Source: Burkholderiales bacterium (GTDB lineage Bacteria > Pseudomonadota > Gammaproteobacteria > Burkholderiales > Burkholderiaceae_C). From it: DNA of 64,000 nt. Under the pieces are notes generated by a model that made no database searches, had not been told where the DNA came from, and worked only from the letters and a program-made list of their open reading frames with translations. Within the stretch, counting starts at the first letter, position 1; each line of letters starts with the position of its first letter. Both the position numbers and the translations under genes were made by a program. This document shows, piece after piece, positions 27,111 to 35,958 of the stretch. The DNA lies in the NCBI GenBank assembly GCA_003963115.1, contig RXJQ01000044.1, positions 1 through 64,000 of the forward strand. The letters are read 5' to 3'.

Positions 27111-28979
27111 ATGGACGCAAACGCGGTTTCGCTGCTCGCGCTCTTCGAGACCAAGATGCAGCTCGAAGTGCCGCTGTTTCAGCGCCAGTACATCTGGCAG
27201 CGCGAAAAGCATTGGGAGCCGCTGTGGGAAGACATTGCCCGCAAATTCAGCGACTACCTCGACGATCGCAAGGAAACGCCGGTCCACTTCCTTGGCGCGA
27301 TGGTGCTGGATCAGAAGCAGACGCCGGCGACGCAGGTCGGCAAGCGCCAGGTCATTGACGGGCAGCAGCGGCTGACCACGTTCCAAATCTTCCTATCAGC
27401 GTTCCGCGACTTCTGCCGTGATCACGACTGCGTTGACCTGGCCGACGAATGCGCGAAGTTCACCTTCAACGAAGGCAGGATGGCAGACCCGGAAGTAGAC
27501 AAGTTCAAGGTCTGGCCGACGCAGCTCGACCGCGCACAGTTCTCCGATGTAGTCGGTGCCGGCTCACGCGCGGAGCTGATGAAGCGTCACCCCTTGCGCA
27601 AGCGTCCTTACGCGCGCAACTTCGAGCCGCGGCCCCGCATGGTCGAGGCGTATTTCTACTTCTACGAACAGTTCGAGAGCTTCTTCGTCGGCACCACAGC
27701 AGAGCCGCCGCTGGCCGCAGACGTACCGCTGCCGACGCGCGTCGATGAGTGCTGGCTTGCGCTGCGGAACGCGCTTCAGGTCGTCGAGATCGACCTGCAG
27801 CAAGGCGACGACGCTCAGGTCATCTTCGAGACGCTGAACGCCCGCGGTGAGCCACTGCTGCCCGCCGATCTGCTGCGGAACTTCATCTTTCTGCGGGCCG
27901 CGCGACGGGGTGAACCGCAGGAAGCGCTCTACAAGCAATATTGGGCCGGCTTCGACGATCCATTCTGGCGCGTCGAGGTCAAGCAGGGCCGCTTGCTGCG
28001 ACCGCGCAGTGACCTGTTCCTGCAGCACTTCCTTGCCAGCCGCCTGACGGCCGACATCCCGGTCAAGCACCTGTTCGTCGAATACAAGTTCTGGATCGAG
28101 CGCCAAGCGCCGTTCCCCTCCGTCAAGGATGAGCTGGCGTGCCTCGCGCGTCAGGGTCGCGACTTTCGGCGGATCATCGCGCCAACCAAGGAGGACGTGC
28201 TCTATAAGCTGGTGACCTTCCTGGACGCCTTCGATGTCCGCACCTGCTATCCGCTGCTGTTGACCCTGCTGGACATCGGCCTCGACGACGACCAATGGAC
28301 TGCGGTGAGCCGCACTCTAGAGTCGTACCTGTTGCGCCGCGCCGTGTGTGGCTTAACCACTAAGAACTACAACCGCATCTTCTTGGGGCTGACGCGCACA
28401 TTGCGGCGCGAGAACGCGACGCCCGAGAACCTGACTCGGCTGCTGCAGGAGCTGTCCGGCGACTCCACGGAATGGCCGACCGACGACAAGTTCGGCGAGG
28501 CCTGGCGGACCATCCATGCTTACCAAGTGCTCAGCAACCCCAAGATCGTGCATGTGCTGCAGCGGCTGAGCGACACCTACGTGACTGGCAAGATGGAAGG
28601 CGTCACCGTGACCGGCGACCTTTCTGTCGAGCACATCCTGCCGCAGCAGTGGCAGGCCAAATGGCCGTTGCCCGATGGGGCGACCGGTCTTGCGATGGAC
28701 GCGCTTTGGAAGGCGGCCAAGGATGACCCTGCGGCCGAAGCTACGCGCAAGCGCAATGCCGCCTTGCAGACCCTGGGCAACCTCACGATCCTGACCCAGG
28801 GGTTGAACTCGTCCGTGTCCAATAGCGAATGGGCGGTCAAGAAGCCAGCTCTGCTCCAGCACTCGCTGTTGCCGATCAACCAGCAGCTGCACGCCGCTGC
28901 GAGCTGGGACGAAGAGGCGATCAACCGACGCGGGGCAGACCTGCTCGGCCGGGCTTTCAAGCTCTGGCCACGCGCTTGA
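27111..28979 (+). CDS. DUF262–DUF1524 (GmrSD-like) modification-dependent nuclease
   Basis: The product has 622 residues. The N-terminal DUF262 (ParB-like NTPase/DNA-binding) domain has QRQYIW near residue 25, DGQQRLTT at 83–90 and FETLNARGEPLLPADLLRNF near 243. The C-terminal DUF1524 HNH-type nuclease domain has SVEHILPQQW and TLGNLTILTQGLNSSVSN. This single-chain arrangement is that of GmrSD, a type IV restriction enzyme that cuts DNA with modified cytosine, and of the wider DUF262–DUF1524 defence family. It opens the cargo block. A ribosome site GGAGGAAGGG precedes ATG 27111. Confidence 0.85.
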   Translation: MDANAVSLLALFETKMQLEVPLFQRQYIWQREKHWEPLWEDIARKFSDYLDDRKETPVHFLGAMVLDQKQTPATQVGKRQVIDGQQRLTTFQIFLSAFRDFCRDHDCVDLADECAKFTFNEGRMADPEVDKFKVWPTQLDRAQFSDVVGAGSRAELMKRHPLRKRPYARNFEPRPRMVEAYFYFYEQFESFFVGTTAEPPLAADVPLPTRVDECWLALRNALQVVEIDLQQGDDAQVIFETLNARGEPLLPADLLRNFIFLRAARRGEPQEALYKQYWAGFDDPFWRVEVKQGRLLRPRSDLFLQHFLASRLTADIPVKHLFVEYKFWIERQAPFPSVKDELACLARQGRDFRRIIAPTKEDVLYKLVTFLDAFDVRTCYPLLLTLLDIGLDDDQWTAVSRTLESYLLRRAVCGLTTKNYNRIFLGLTRTLRRENATPENLTRLLQELSGDSTEWPTDDKFGEAWRTIHAYQVLSNPKIVHVLQRLSDTYVTGKMEGVTVTGDLSVEHILPQQWQAKWPLPDGATGLAMDALWKAAKDDPAAEATRKRNAALQTLGNLTILTQGLNSSVSNSEWAVKKPALLQHSLLPINQQLHAAASWDEEAINRRGADLLGRAFKLWPRA

Positions 28980-29128
28980 GCCGGTGAGCTGTTGCAGAGC
29001 TGCAACAGCCCGGATCAGCTTTGGTGGCCCGCGCACGTAGCGATTGCCTGCCCCGGGCGGGTGGCCCTAGATTGCCGTGCAGCCAGATGGTGTAAAGTGG
29101 TGCAAGTAATTCATGGGAGACGGGCACC

Positions 29129-29326
29129 ATGGTCACAGCCAGACGGGGCCGCAAAGCAACCGGGAAGCCGCGCCCTACGCGCGCCTCGGTCAGTCTGCCC
29201 CCTGACATCTACTCAACCCTGCAAGCTCTGGCGCGCGAGAAGAAGGTCTCCGTTGCCTGGGTCATGCGTGACGCCGCCGAAAAATACATTGCGCAGCAAT
29301 GGCCGCTGCTGGAGACCAAGCCATGA
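29129..29326 (+). CDS. Ribbon-helix-helix regulator linked to the restriction operon
   Basis: The product has 65 residues. Basic N-terminus then ASVSLPPDIYSTLQALAREKKVSVAWVMRDAAEKYIAQQW, a CopG/Arc-like ribbon-helix-helix. Its stop overlaps the methyltransferase start (ATGA at 29323–29326). A small autoregulator heading an R–M operon would time methyltransferase against endonuclease expression, in the role usually played by C proteins. The regulatory link is inferred from coupling. Confidence 0.78.
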   Translation: MVTARRGRKATGKPRPTRASVSLPPDIYSTLQALAREKKVSVAWVMRDAAEKYIAQQWPLLETKP

Positions 29327-31104
29327 GCCTTGATGGTGCGAGCAGGGCCGAAGCGCCGACGCAGACACTGCCAGCTGCCCAACCAACGCTTTCCCCCGCC
29401 GAGCTGCGCGCCGTTCTGCGCAGTCAGAGCAAGGCGACTGTCGAGCGGACGCAGCTCAACTTTGCCGAGACCATCACCGTACAAGCCGTCACGGCCTACT
29501 GGGACCGGCTCAGCACGCAGTTGCCCGTCAAGGCCCCCCCAATCGAGACCCGTACTCTGGCAACGGCCGCGCGCGAGGCGGCCACCCAGTTCGGTCAAGC
29601 AATGGCAACGCGTCCGGTTCGCGAAGCCGCCTTCCACCTCGGGTCGCTCTACACCGCCCTACTTCCGGACGCCTGGCGTTCGCGGCATGGCGTCTACTAC
29701 ACGCCACCGGCACTCGTAGACCGGTTGCTCGATCAGGCCCAAGCCGGCGGCACGAATTGGGCGCGCGCGCATGTGCTCGATCCAGCAGCCGGGGCAGGGG
29801 CCTTCCTCGTTGCAGCAGCGCGCCGCATGGTCGATGCGCTGGGCAACTGTGATCCCGCCGTCGCCGTGCAGAACCTCGGCGCGCGCCTGCGCGGCTACGA
29901 GCTTGATCCGTTCTCCGCCTGGCTTGCCCAGGTGTTCATCGAGGCCGAAGTGTTGCCGCAGGTCACGGCGTCCGGCCGGCGTCTGCCAGCCGTGATGACG
30001 GTCTGCGACAGCCTGGCAACGGTCCGCGAGGATGCCTTCGACCTCGTGGTCGGCAATCCGCCCTTCGGCCGGCAAACGCTGCCGCCCGAGACACGCGCGC
30101 GCTTTGCACGCAGCCTCTATGGTCACGCCAACCTCTATGGCCTGTTCATGGACCTGGCCGTCCGCTTGGCAAAGCCTGAAGGCCTGGTCGCGTTCCTGAC
30201 GCCATCGAGCTTCCTGGCCGGCGAATACTTCAAGAACCTGCGCGGCCTGCTCTGGCGCGAGGCCCCGCCCGTCGCATTGGACTTCGTCTCCTTGCGGAAA
30301 GGTGTCTTCGAGGACGTGCTCCAAGAAACGATCCTCGCGACCTACCGCAAGGGCGGCCGGCGTGCGCCTGCGCCGGTGTCGTTCGTCGCACCGCAGCCGG
30401 GCGAGCCAGCAAGGCCCGAGGCAGCCGGCCAGTTCTCGCTGCCGCGCAAAGCGACGGCCCCGTGGTTCCTGGCGCGGCATGCTGACGAAGCCAATCTGGC
30501 GAAGCGGCTCCGCGCGATGCCGAAGCGCTTGGCAGACTGGGGCTACACGGTCAGCACCGGCCCGCTCGTATGGAACCGCCACAAGGCACAGCTGCGTGAT
30601 AAGCCCGAAGCTGATGCGGTGCCCCTGGTGTGGGCCGAGAGTGTCACCAGCGATGGCCGCTTCGTGTTCAGTGCGGTAAAGCGCAACCACAAACCCTATC
30701 TGCGGCTTGAGTCCGATGACGGTTGGTTGGTCGTCCGGAAGCCTTGTGTTCTCCTGCAGCGAACCACGGCCAAGGAACAGGCCCGGCGCCTCATTGCTGC
30801 TGAGATGCCGGCATCGTTCATTGGCAAGAGTGGGATCACCGTCGAGAACCATCTGAACATGCTGCTGCCCGCTGGCGATAAGCCGGCCATCTCGCCCGCG
30901 CTGCTGGCGACATTCCTCAACACGGTCGCCGCTGATCGAGCCTTCCGCTGCATCAGCGGCAGCGTTGCGGTTTCGGCCTATGAGCTGGAGAACCTACCGC
31001 TCCCTGACCCGGCCGAGCTGAAGCAACTGCTGGGACGCCGCACGGACGCTGCCAGCGTGGAAAAAGCGGCCCATGCTCTCTACGGCGAAGGCGACGCAGC
31101 GTGA
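29323..31104 (+). CDS. N6-adenine DNA methyltransferase of a PstI/BsuBI-type R–M system
   Basis: The product has 593 residues. The N-terminal helical region precedes a SAM methyltransferase core with motif I DPAAGAG at 153–159 and motif IV NPPF at 245–248, then TPSSFLAGEYFKNLR; the C-terminal half is a target-recognition-like region. Order I before IV and NPPF indicate a gamma-class N6-adenine enzyme. It overlaps the regulator upstream and the endonuclease downstream by four bases each. By analogy with PstI it would protect CTGCAG-like sites, but the specificity cannot be read from the sequence. Confidence 0.87.
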   Translation: MSLDGASRAEAPTQTLPAAQPTLSPAELRAVLRSQSKATVERTQLNFAETITVQAVTAYWDRLSTQLPVKAPPIETRTLATAAREAATQFGQAMATRPVREAAFHLGSLYTALLPDAWRSRHGVYYTPPALVDRLLDQAQAGGTNWARAHVLDPAAGAGAFLVAAARRMVDALGNCDPAVAVQNLGARLRGYELDPFSAWLAQVFIEAEVLPQVTASGRRLPAVMTVCDSLATVREDAFDLVVGNPPFGRQTLPPETRARFARSLYGHANLYGLFMDLAVRLAKPEGLVAFLTPSSFLAGEYFKNLRGLLWREAPPVALDFVSLRKGVFEDVLQETILATYRKGGRRAPAPVSFVAPQPGEPARPEAAGQFSLPRKATAPWFLARHADEANLAKRLRAMPKRLADWGYTVSTGPLVWNRHKAQLRDKPEADAVPLVWAESVTSDGRFVFSAVKRNHKPYLRLESDDGWLVVRKPCVLLQRTTAKEQARRLIAAEMPASFIGKSGITVENHLNMLLPAGDKPAISPALLATFLNTVAADRAFRCISGSVAVSAYELENLPLPDPAELKQLLGRRTDAASVEKAAHALYGEGDAA

Positions 31105-32192
31105 GCGTGCCGCCTTACATCGACCGTTCGGCCATCCATGCCCGCCTCCCTCTGATCTTTCCAGACGGGACACCGAACCGCACGTACTGCGTCCGCGAAA
31201 TGGCGGCCTCGGCCGTCTTCGTGATGCTCTACATCGGGGCCGTGGAAGGTACGGATCGCTGGCTGGCACCGAAGCATGTGATGCGCATGACGGCCGAACA
31301 AGCCGGCATCAGCGACGACGCTGCGCGCGCTGCTTACGGCACGGATGCAATGAAGCCCGGTTTCAAGGTGCCTGGCACGCGCTGGTACGAAGAGAACAGC
31401 CGCGAACCGCTGCGCGATGAGACCATCCGACAAGGCTTCATCAATAACAACGCGGTCACTGAACGGCCGGGCCTTCCGACAACATCCGGCTTACCGCGCT
31501 ACGCGCTCAAGGCGGACTTCGCAGCCTTGTTCGATCCGGCTCTGCTGGACGACAAACTCGCAGAAGCCATTGCAGCTTGGCAGACAGCGCACCTTTCAGC
31601 GGCTGCATTGGCGCGCGTGGCGCTGATGCGCCGCGGCGCGGTCACAACCGGCGAAGGTGTCCTGGTCACATTCCCCAACGGTGAAACGCGGCGCATGGTG
31701 GCGGGACCGAGTTCGACGATCTCAAAGGCGGTGATCGAAGAGTTCGCCACGCGCTTTCTGCGGCAGCCTGCCGTGCTGTGGCTCAGCGAGAGCGGCGCCA
31801 AGATCGTCGCGCGCGACGACGAGCTGGCGGCGTCGCTCAAGCTCAAGATCACGGCCGATCGCAACCTGCCGGACATGATCCTCGTTGACCTGGGCGGCCC
31901 GGGCGCGAAAGGCGTGCTGCTGGTGTTTGTCGAGGTGGTGGCGACGGATGGCCCCATCACCACGCAGCGCCAGGAAGCATTCCTCAAGATCGCGACCGAT
32001 GCGGGATTTACAGCCGACCGCGTCGCATTCGTGACGGCGTACTTGGATCGCTCCCACGCAGCCTTCAAGCGCACGGTGCCGGAGTTGGCTTGGCGCTCCT
32101 TCGCGTGGTTCGCTGCCGAGCCCGCGCAAATCGTTGTCCTGCACGATGGTGCGCAGTCGCCACTGCCGCTCGAAGCGCTGATGCATTCGTAG
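31101..32192 (+). CDS. BsuBI/PstI-family type II restriction endonuclease
   Basis: The product has 363 residues translated from a GTG that overlaps the methyltransferase stop (GTGA). The N-terminal part (IHARLPLIFPDGTPNRTYCVREMAA) and the C-terminal block (LPDMILVDLGG...LLVFVEVVATDGPIT, FVTAYLDRSHAAFKRTVPELAW) are hallmarks of the BsuBI/PstI endonuclease family, with a PD-(D/E)xK-like centre at ILVDL...FVEVV. It cuts DNA lacking the partner's methylation. It converges with the DUF262–RelA/SpoT pair 9 bp away. Confidence 0.88.
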   Translation: MSVPPYIDRSAIHARLPLIFPDGTPNRTYCVREMAASAVFVMLYIGAVEGTDRWLAPKHVMRMTAEQAGISDDAARAAYGTDAMKPGFKVPGTRWYEENSREPLRDETIRQGFINNNAVTERPGLPTTSGLPRYALKADFAALFDPALLDDKLAEAIAAWQTAHLSAAALARVALMRRGAVTTGEGVLVTFPNGETRRMVAGPSSTISKAVIEEFATRFLRQPAVLWLSESGAKIVARDDELAASLKLKITADRNLPDMILVDLGGPGAKGVLLVFVEVVATDGPITTQRQEAFLKIATDAGFTADRVAFVTAYLDRSHAAFKRTVPELAWRSFAWFAAEPAQIVVLHDGAQSPLPLEALMHS

Positions 32193-32201
32193 CGGTGCGT
32201 C

Positions 32202-33182
32202 CTAGCCGACCGCCACCGCATTCTTCCACTTCGTTCGGTCGATGCCAGCTGGCACATCGACCTCGGCCGGAATCAGGATTGCGGTCGGCTGTCTCCCATG
32301 TCCCGGATCAGCTTCAAGGTAGGCGACCATCGCCGCCTGCTCTGCAGACAGGAGGTACTGAACGACGGTGGCATAGGGTGACAGGTTTGTCGGATGAGCG
32401 CCGGAGGCAGCTTTTCCTGCATCCAGAATCGCCTTCACCCGGTCCAGATCGAGCTTGAGACTGGTTGTCAGCGCCAGCAGATTTTCTGCGAGCCGACGTA
32501 CATCGGCCGGAAGCTGATCGCTGGCCCACTGCTCGCGCAACAGGCCTATCGCACGCTTCAGGCTTTTCGTCTGCCTGTCCTCCTTTGCCAACGCGCCGGA
32601 GCCGGCAAGCTTTTCCGCTTCCTGGATCGAGACTTCGGCGTGTTCCAGCATGGCCTTCGTCTGGTAGGCGATGCGCTCTTTGCTCCAGTTCACGTCATCG
32701 GTCTTGTAGACCAGGTCGTGGGTAGCGATCGACCATGCGTGCTGCAGGAACGTCTTGAGCTGAAACTCAAACCGCACGCCTTCTATGCCTTTGGCCGGAA
32801 CGGCTGGATCGACAGGCACGGCGACGTAGAGTCGCAGATCATCGAACGGGAACTGGTCAGGTCGCTTGTGCGTATAGCCTGGCGCACTGGGGCGGCGCTC
32901 CTGAAACTGAAACGCCTGCCGGACGAACTGCTCCGCTTCCTCGATCTCGGCAAGGTTCGCGACGACAAGCGTGCAAGCAAAGAAATCTTCCAAGGCCTGC
33001 GGATCGCGAAACCGGCCGGACTCCAACTTCAGGGCGTAGCTTTGAAGCGCCTTGACTCTGCTCTCGTAGTGCCAGCGCGCCCTCTTGAAACCGGCGACCG
33101 TCGTGTCAACCTGGGTCTTCAACCGGTCGTACTTCGCCTTCTGATCGTCGAAGGCGTTTCTTACAGACGCCGGAATCTTCAT
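32202..33182 (-). CDS. RelA/SpoT-domain protein, second gene of a DUF262 pair
   Basis: The product has 326 residues. Residues ~35–165 resemble the RelA/SpoT nucleotide pyrophosphotransferase fold: SRVKALQSYALKLE (41–54), DFFACTLVVA (66–75) and FEFQLKTFLQHAWSIATHDLVYK (138–160). The usual arginine after the first Asp (as in DxxGxR) is replaced by FFACT, so the domain is divergent and alarmone synthesis is uncertain. The C-terminal half is helical. ATG 33182 follows the stop of the upstream DUF262 gene by one base, so the two are coupled. The family includes toxic small alarmone synthetases and CapRel; a growth-arrest effector for the DUF262 sensor is a reasonable inference. Confidence 0.7.
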   Translation of the reverse strand: MKIPASVRNAFDDQKAKYDRLKTQVDTTVAGFKRARWHYESRVKALQSYALKLESGRFRDPQALEDFFACTLVVANLAEIEEAEQFVRQAFQFQERRPSAPGYTHKRPDQFPFDDLRLYVAVPVDPAVPAKGIEGVRFEFQLKTFLQHAWSIATHDLVYKTDDVNWSKERIAYQTKAMLEHAEVSIQEAEKLAGSGALAKEDRQTKSLKRAIGLLREQWASDQLPADVRRLAENLLALTTSLKLDLDRVKAILDAGKAASGAHPTNLSPYATVVQYLLSAEQAAMVAYLEADPGHGRQPTAILIPAEVDVPAGIDRTKWKNAVAVG

Positions 33183-33183
33183 G

Positions 33184-34254
33184 TCAGCCAGCGACGCTCG
33201 CGCGCAATGCTTCCAGGCGAGCAGCCCGTTGGGCCAGGTCCGTACTGGCGCCACGCGTATTGTCCAGATATGTGAAAGCGCGCGCATAGTCCGGTCCGGG
33301 ATGCGCCTGAAGGAATGCCTGCAGATCCTCCTGTGCGGCGAGTTCAGCGACGCGTTCCATCATCGCGACATAGCGCGCAGCGACGTCCGCTGGGGCGGGG
33401 AGGCCCGGCGTGAGTGCCAAAAGCGCCCACAGGGTGTAGAAATTCCCAAAACCCTTCGCGTGCTGGGTAACGGCATGGTTAGCCTCCTCCATCTGCATGA
33501 GCGAGGCCTTGATCTGCTCCACGCGGTCGAGGAACTGATCTTCGTTCAGCTCGGGAACAGTCTCGGCGATGTCGTCGTACTTGGCATACATCTCGTCGAG
33601 CGCATCCTGGTCAAACCCGAGCACCTTGCCTTCCAGGATTACCAAGAACAGCTCTGAAATGAACTGGGCGTCCATCATGCGTTTGGCGCGGGCCTTCGTG
33701 ACCACGCCCAGCTTCTGCCACTCTTCCTGAATCGCTTCTGCCTCGACCGTCGAAATCAACCAGCCCTCGAACTTCGCATGGCGAAGCTCCTGCGCCGTAA
33801 GACGACGGGCGTTCCGGTTGAGGCGATCGAAGACTTCGTTAACGACGGTCCCCTCAACGAAGTCAATCTGCTCGATGGTGATCTGATAGTTCCAGAACCG
33901 CTGCTTCAGATCGACATCGCCCACCAGTTCAGACCACTTCTTCCCGTCCAGGCGAGCGTCGCCATAGTCCTTGCCGATCTTGATCTTGTCGGCGACAAAG
34001 TCGAGGATGGTCTGGGTCCGCTGCTTGCCGTCCACGACGTGATAGGTCGCCTGACCGGCGTCATCGACGGTCTTGTGCAAGAAGATCGCCGGGCTCGGAT
34101 AGTTGCGGAAGATGGTGTCCATGAAGAACTGCTTGTCCTTCAGCGTCCAGACGCTACGCCGCTGGTACGGTGGGTCAAGGTCGAGCTGCTTGTTCTTGGA
34201 CAGGTCGAGCAGCCAGGTCAGGTCTTGCGTTGAAGGTCGGCGGTTCATGGTCAT
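33184..34254 (-). CDS. Stand-alone DUF262 protein, first gene of a candidate defence pair
   Basis: The product has 356 residues. The DUF262 N-domain shows LDPPYQRRSVW near residue 26, VDGKQRTQTI at 74–83 and DRLNRNARRLTAQELRHAKF near 143. DUF262 is related to ParB/Srx nucleotide-binding domains and is the sensing half of GmrSD-type enzymes. The C-terminal 200 residues are helical and lack the DUF1524 HNH nuclease, so the effector is missing from this chain. The next gene, one base away, encodes a RelA/SpoT-domain protein that may fill that role. ATG at 34254 or 34248. Confidence 0.78.
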   Translation of the reverse strand: MTMNRRPSTQDLTWLLDLSKNKQLDLDPPYQRRSVWTLKDKQFFMDTIFRNYPSPAIFLHKTVDDAGQATYHVVDGKQRTQTILDFVADKIKIGKDYGDARLDGKKWSELVGDVDLKQRFWNYQITIEQIDFVEGTVVNEVFDRLNRNARRLTAQELRHAKFEGWLISTVEAEAIQEEWQKLGVVTKARAKRMMDAQFISELFLVILEGKVLGFDQDALDEMYAKYDDIAETVPELNEDQFLDRVEQIKASLMQMEEANHAVTQHAKGFGNFYTLWALLALTPGLPAPADVAARYVAMMERVAELAAQEDLQAFLQAHPGPDYARAFTYLDNTRGASTDLAQRAARLEALRASVAG

Positions 34255-34371
34255 GTCTCTCGCGTTTTTCCTCGTATAGCGCGCTCCACCGAACTTGGGT
34301 AGAGGCGTCGATCACCCACATTTTCGCCGGACGCCGCAGCGCCTGGTCGGCGCGTGCCGAAACACGGTCTC

Positions 34372-35340
34372 TCAGTACGTCACCTTGAACGTCGGGCTGT
34401 CCTCTGGCCGTGACTTCCGATGGTCGTATAGACGGGTCGTCGCGATGTTGGCATGCCCCAGCCACTCTTGAACCTTTGCGATGTCGGCCTGATGATCGAG
34501 CGCATTGGTCGCCGCAGTGGCCCGCAGCGAGTGGGCACCGATGCTGAGACCGAGCTGCGCCGCATAGCCGCGCACGATCTTGTAGACCGCATCCGGTGTC
34601 AACGCCTTCGCCAACAGCGGGTCGCGTGCGTTGTGCAGGGGTCGAAACAGTGCGCCGCCATCGTCGGCGGCGTGTCCTGCCATACCAAGGTACTCGCCGA
34701 TCATGCCGCCGACAGCGGGATGCAGCGGCACGTAGCGGGTCTTGCCGCCTTTGCCGGAGACCTTGAGGTGAGGGACGCCACGACGTTCGTGGCGGTAGTC
34801 CTTGACCTTCAGCTTGCATAGTTCGTCGCGGCGCAGCGCGTGATAGAGCAGCGTCGCGAGCAACGCACGGTCGCGAATGGCCTTGACCGAAGCGGTGTCC
34901 GGCGTGTCGAGCAGCGCGCGCGCTTGCCGATCGCCGAGCGCTGGTGTCTTTCCCTCGTAGCTATCGACCGCCGGGCGCTTCACGCCCTTGACCGGGTTAT
35001 GTGTCACAGCGTTGCGGTCGCATAGATATTCGTACAGGGCGGAAAGCGCGGCGAGGCGGTGGCGCACTGTCGCACCGCCTAGTTCACGCGCGACCAAGTC
35101 GTCGCGCCATGCGATGACGTGAGCACGGGTGACAGTGCGAAACTGCTCGGGCCTCGCAATGCCGGCAAAGGTCATGAAGTCGTCGAGTGCGGCCTGATAT
35201 GCCCGCTGTGTGTTGTCATTCGTGAGGTTGGCGAACCACTCCAACTCAGGCGGCACGTCGGTCAGACGTTCATACGCCTCCGGCGTGAGCTGCCGTCCAG
35301 GACTCTCTGTCAGCGCGTGCTGCTCGTCCTTCGCCACCAT
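34372..35340 (-). CDS. XerC/D-like tyrosine recombinase
   Basis: The product has 322 residues. An N-terminal SAM-like core-binding domain (NLTNDNTQRAYQAALDDFMTFA) precedes a catalytic domain with RRDEL (Arg I, YHALRRDELCKLK), HSLRATAAT (HxLR), WLGHANIATTRLYDH (His and the nucleophilic Tyr). It lies behind the defence genes, reading the same way as the DUF262 pair, and a dif-like site lies 270 bp before its start. It may move the defence block as a cassette or resolve element dimers. Distinct from the element integrase at the right end. Confidence 0.85.
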   Translation of the reverse strand: MVAKDEQHALTESPGRQLTPEAYERLTDVPPELEWFANLTNDNTQRAYQAALDDFMTFAGIARPEQFRTVTRAHVIAWRDDLVARELGGATVRHRLAALSALYEYLCDRNAVTHNPVKGVKRPAVDSYEGKTPALGDRQARALLDTPDTASVKAIRDRALLATLLYHALRRDELCKLKVKDYRHERRGVPHLKVSGKGGKTRYVPLHPAVGGMIGEYLGMAGHAADDGGALFRPLHNARDPLLAKALTPDAVYKIVRGYAAQLGLSIGAHSLRATAATNALDHQADIAKVQEWLGHANIATTRLYDHRKSRPEDSPTFKVTY

Positions 35341-35344
35341 TCGA

Positions 35345-35569
35345 TTAATTCAGTCGCGTATGGGTCGCGAGCTTTCGGATGGCTTCATCGACAGCGTGTT
35401 GCGCGTCAGCTGGGACCAAGCTGTCTTCGGAAGTCAACATAGCGTCGCTTGCTTGACGACAGGCAAGGACCACGGCGTCCTTCAACGGCCGAAGGTGCGG
35501 ATCATTCTCTTCGGCTTGCTTGACATTGCGAACAAGCAGCTCATATTGCCTAATTGCCAGTTCATTCAT
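35345..35569 (-). CDS. Small helical protein upstream of the recombinase
   Basis: The product has 74 residues, predicted all helical (NELAIRQYELLVRNVKQAEENDP, RPLKDAVVLACRQASDAML). Its stop is 5 bp before the recombinase start, so the two form an operon. Possible accessory or directionality factor; no homology recognised. Confidence 0.6.
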   Translation of the reverse strand: MNELAIRQYELLVRNVKQAEENDPHLRPLKDAVVLACRQASDAMLTSEDSLVPADAQHAVDEAIRKLATHTRLN

Positions 35570-35613
35570 ATCGTGCGACTCCGCTCTTGAGGCCCCCTAT
35601 TCGCTACAAACTA

Positions 35614-35639
35614 CTATTGATAAAATATGTTATCAATAG
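35614..35639. other. dif-like site: 10-bp arms around 6-bp centre
   Basis: CTATTGATAA-AATATG-TTATCAATAG: a perfect 10-bp inverted repeat with a 6-bp centre and the ATAA/TTAT inner ends seen at XerC/D dif sites. It lies 45 bp before the recombinase operon in an AT-rich island. Best read as a core recombination site of the neighbouring XerC/D-like recombinase, or as its operator. Confidence 0.55.
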
Positions 35640-35730
35640 ATAAATCGGGCAGCAGGGGCCTCCGCCGTGCTTGCGGATATGGGCGCAGTTTCGTCCCCGC
35701 CACCGCACGGCGACGGGGACGTTTGTCGTC

Positions 35731-35958
35731 TCAGGGCCAGTCCCGACGCAACAGAAGGATCGCGACCTGAAGCAGTGCCTGTGCTTCGTTGAGACGGTCC
35801 GGCGCGTCGAGTAGCGTACCGAGCGCAAGGGCATGATCTCCACGCTTGCTGGCGTGAAAAGCTTCCAGGCTCTGTCCGGCCAGATGATGCATCGCCTCAG
35901 AGAACGCCATCAGCGTTGACTGAATTGCGTGCGAGCGCGTGTTGGGGCTGATGCTCAT
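35731..35958 (-). CDS. Small protein coupled to the orphan methyltransferase
   Basis: The product has 75 residues with a helical central region (SHAIQSTLMAFSEAMHHLAGQSLEAFHASKRGDHALALGTLL). The ATG at 35958 overlaps the methyltransferase stop by four bases, so it is translated with it. No family recognised. Confidence 0.55.
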   Translation of the reverse strand: MSISPNTRSHAIQSTLMAFSEAMHHLAGQSLEAFHASKRGDHALALGTLLDAPDRLNEAQALLQVAILLLRRDWP

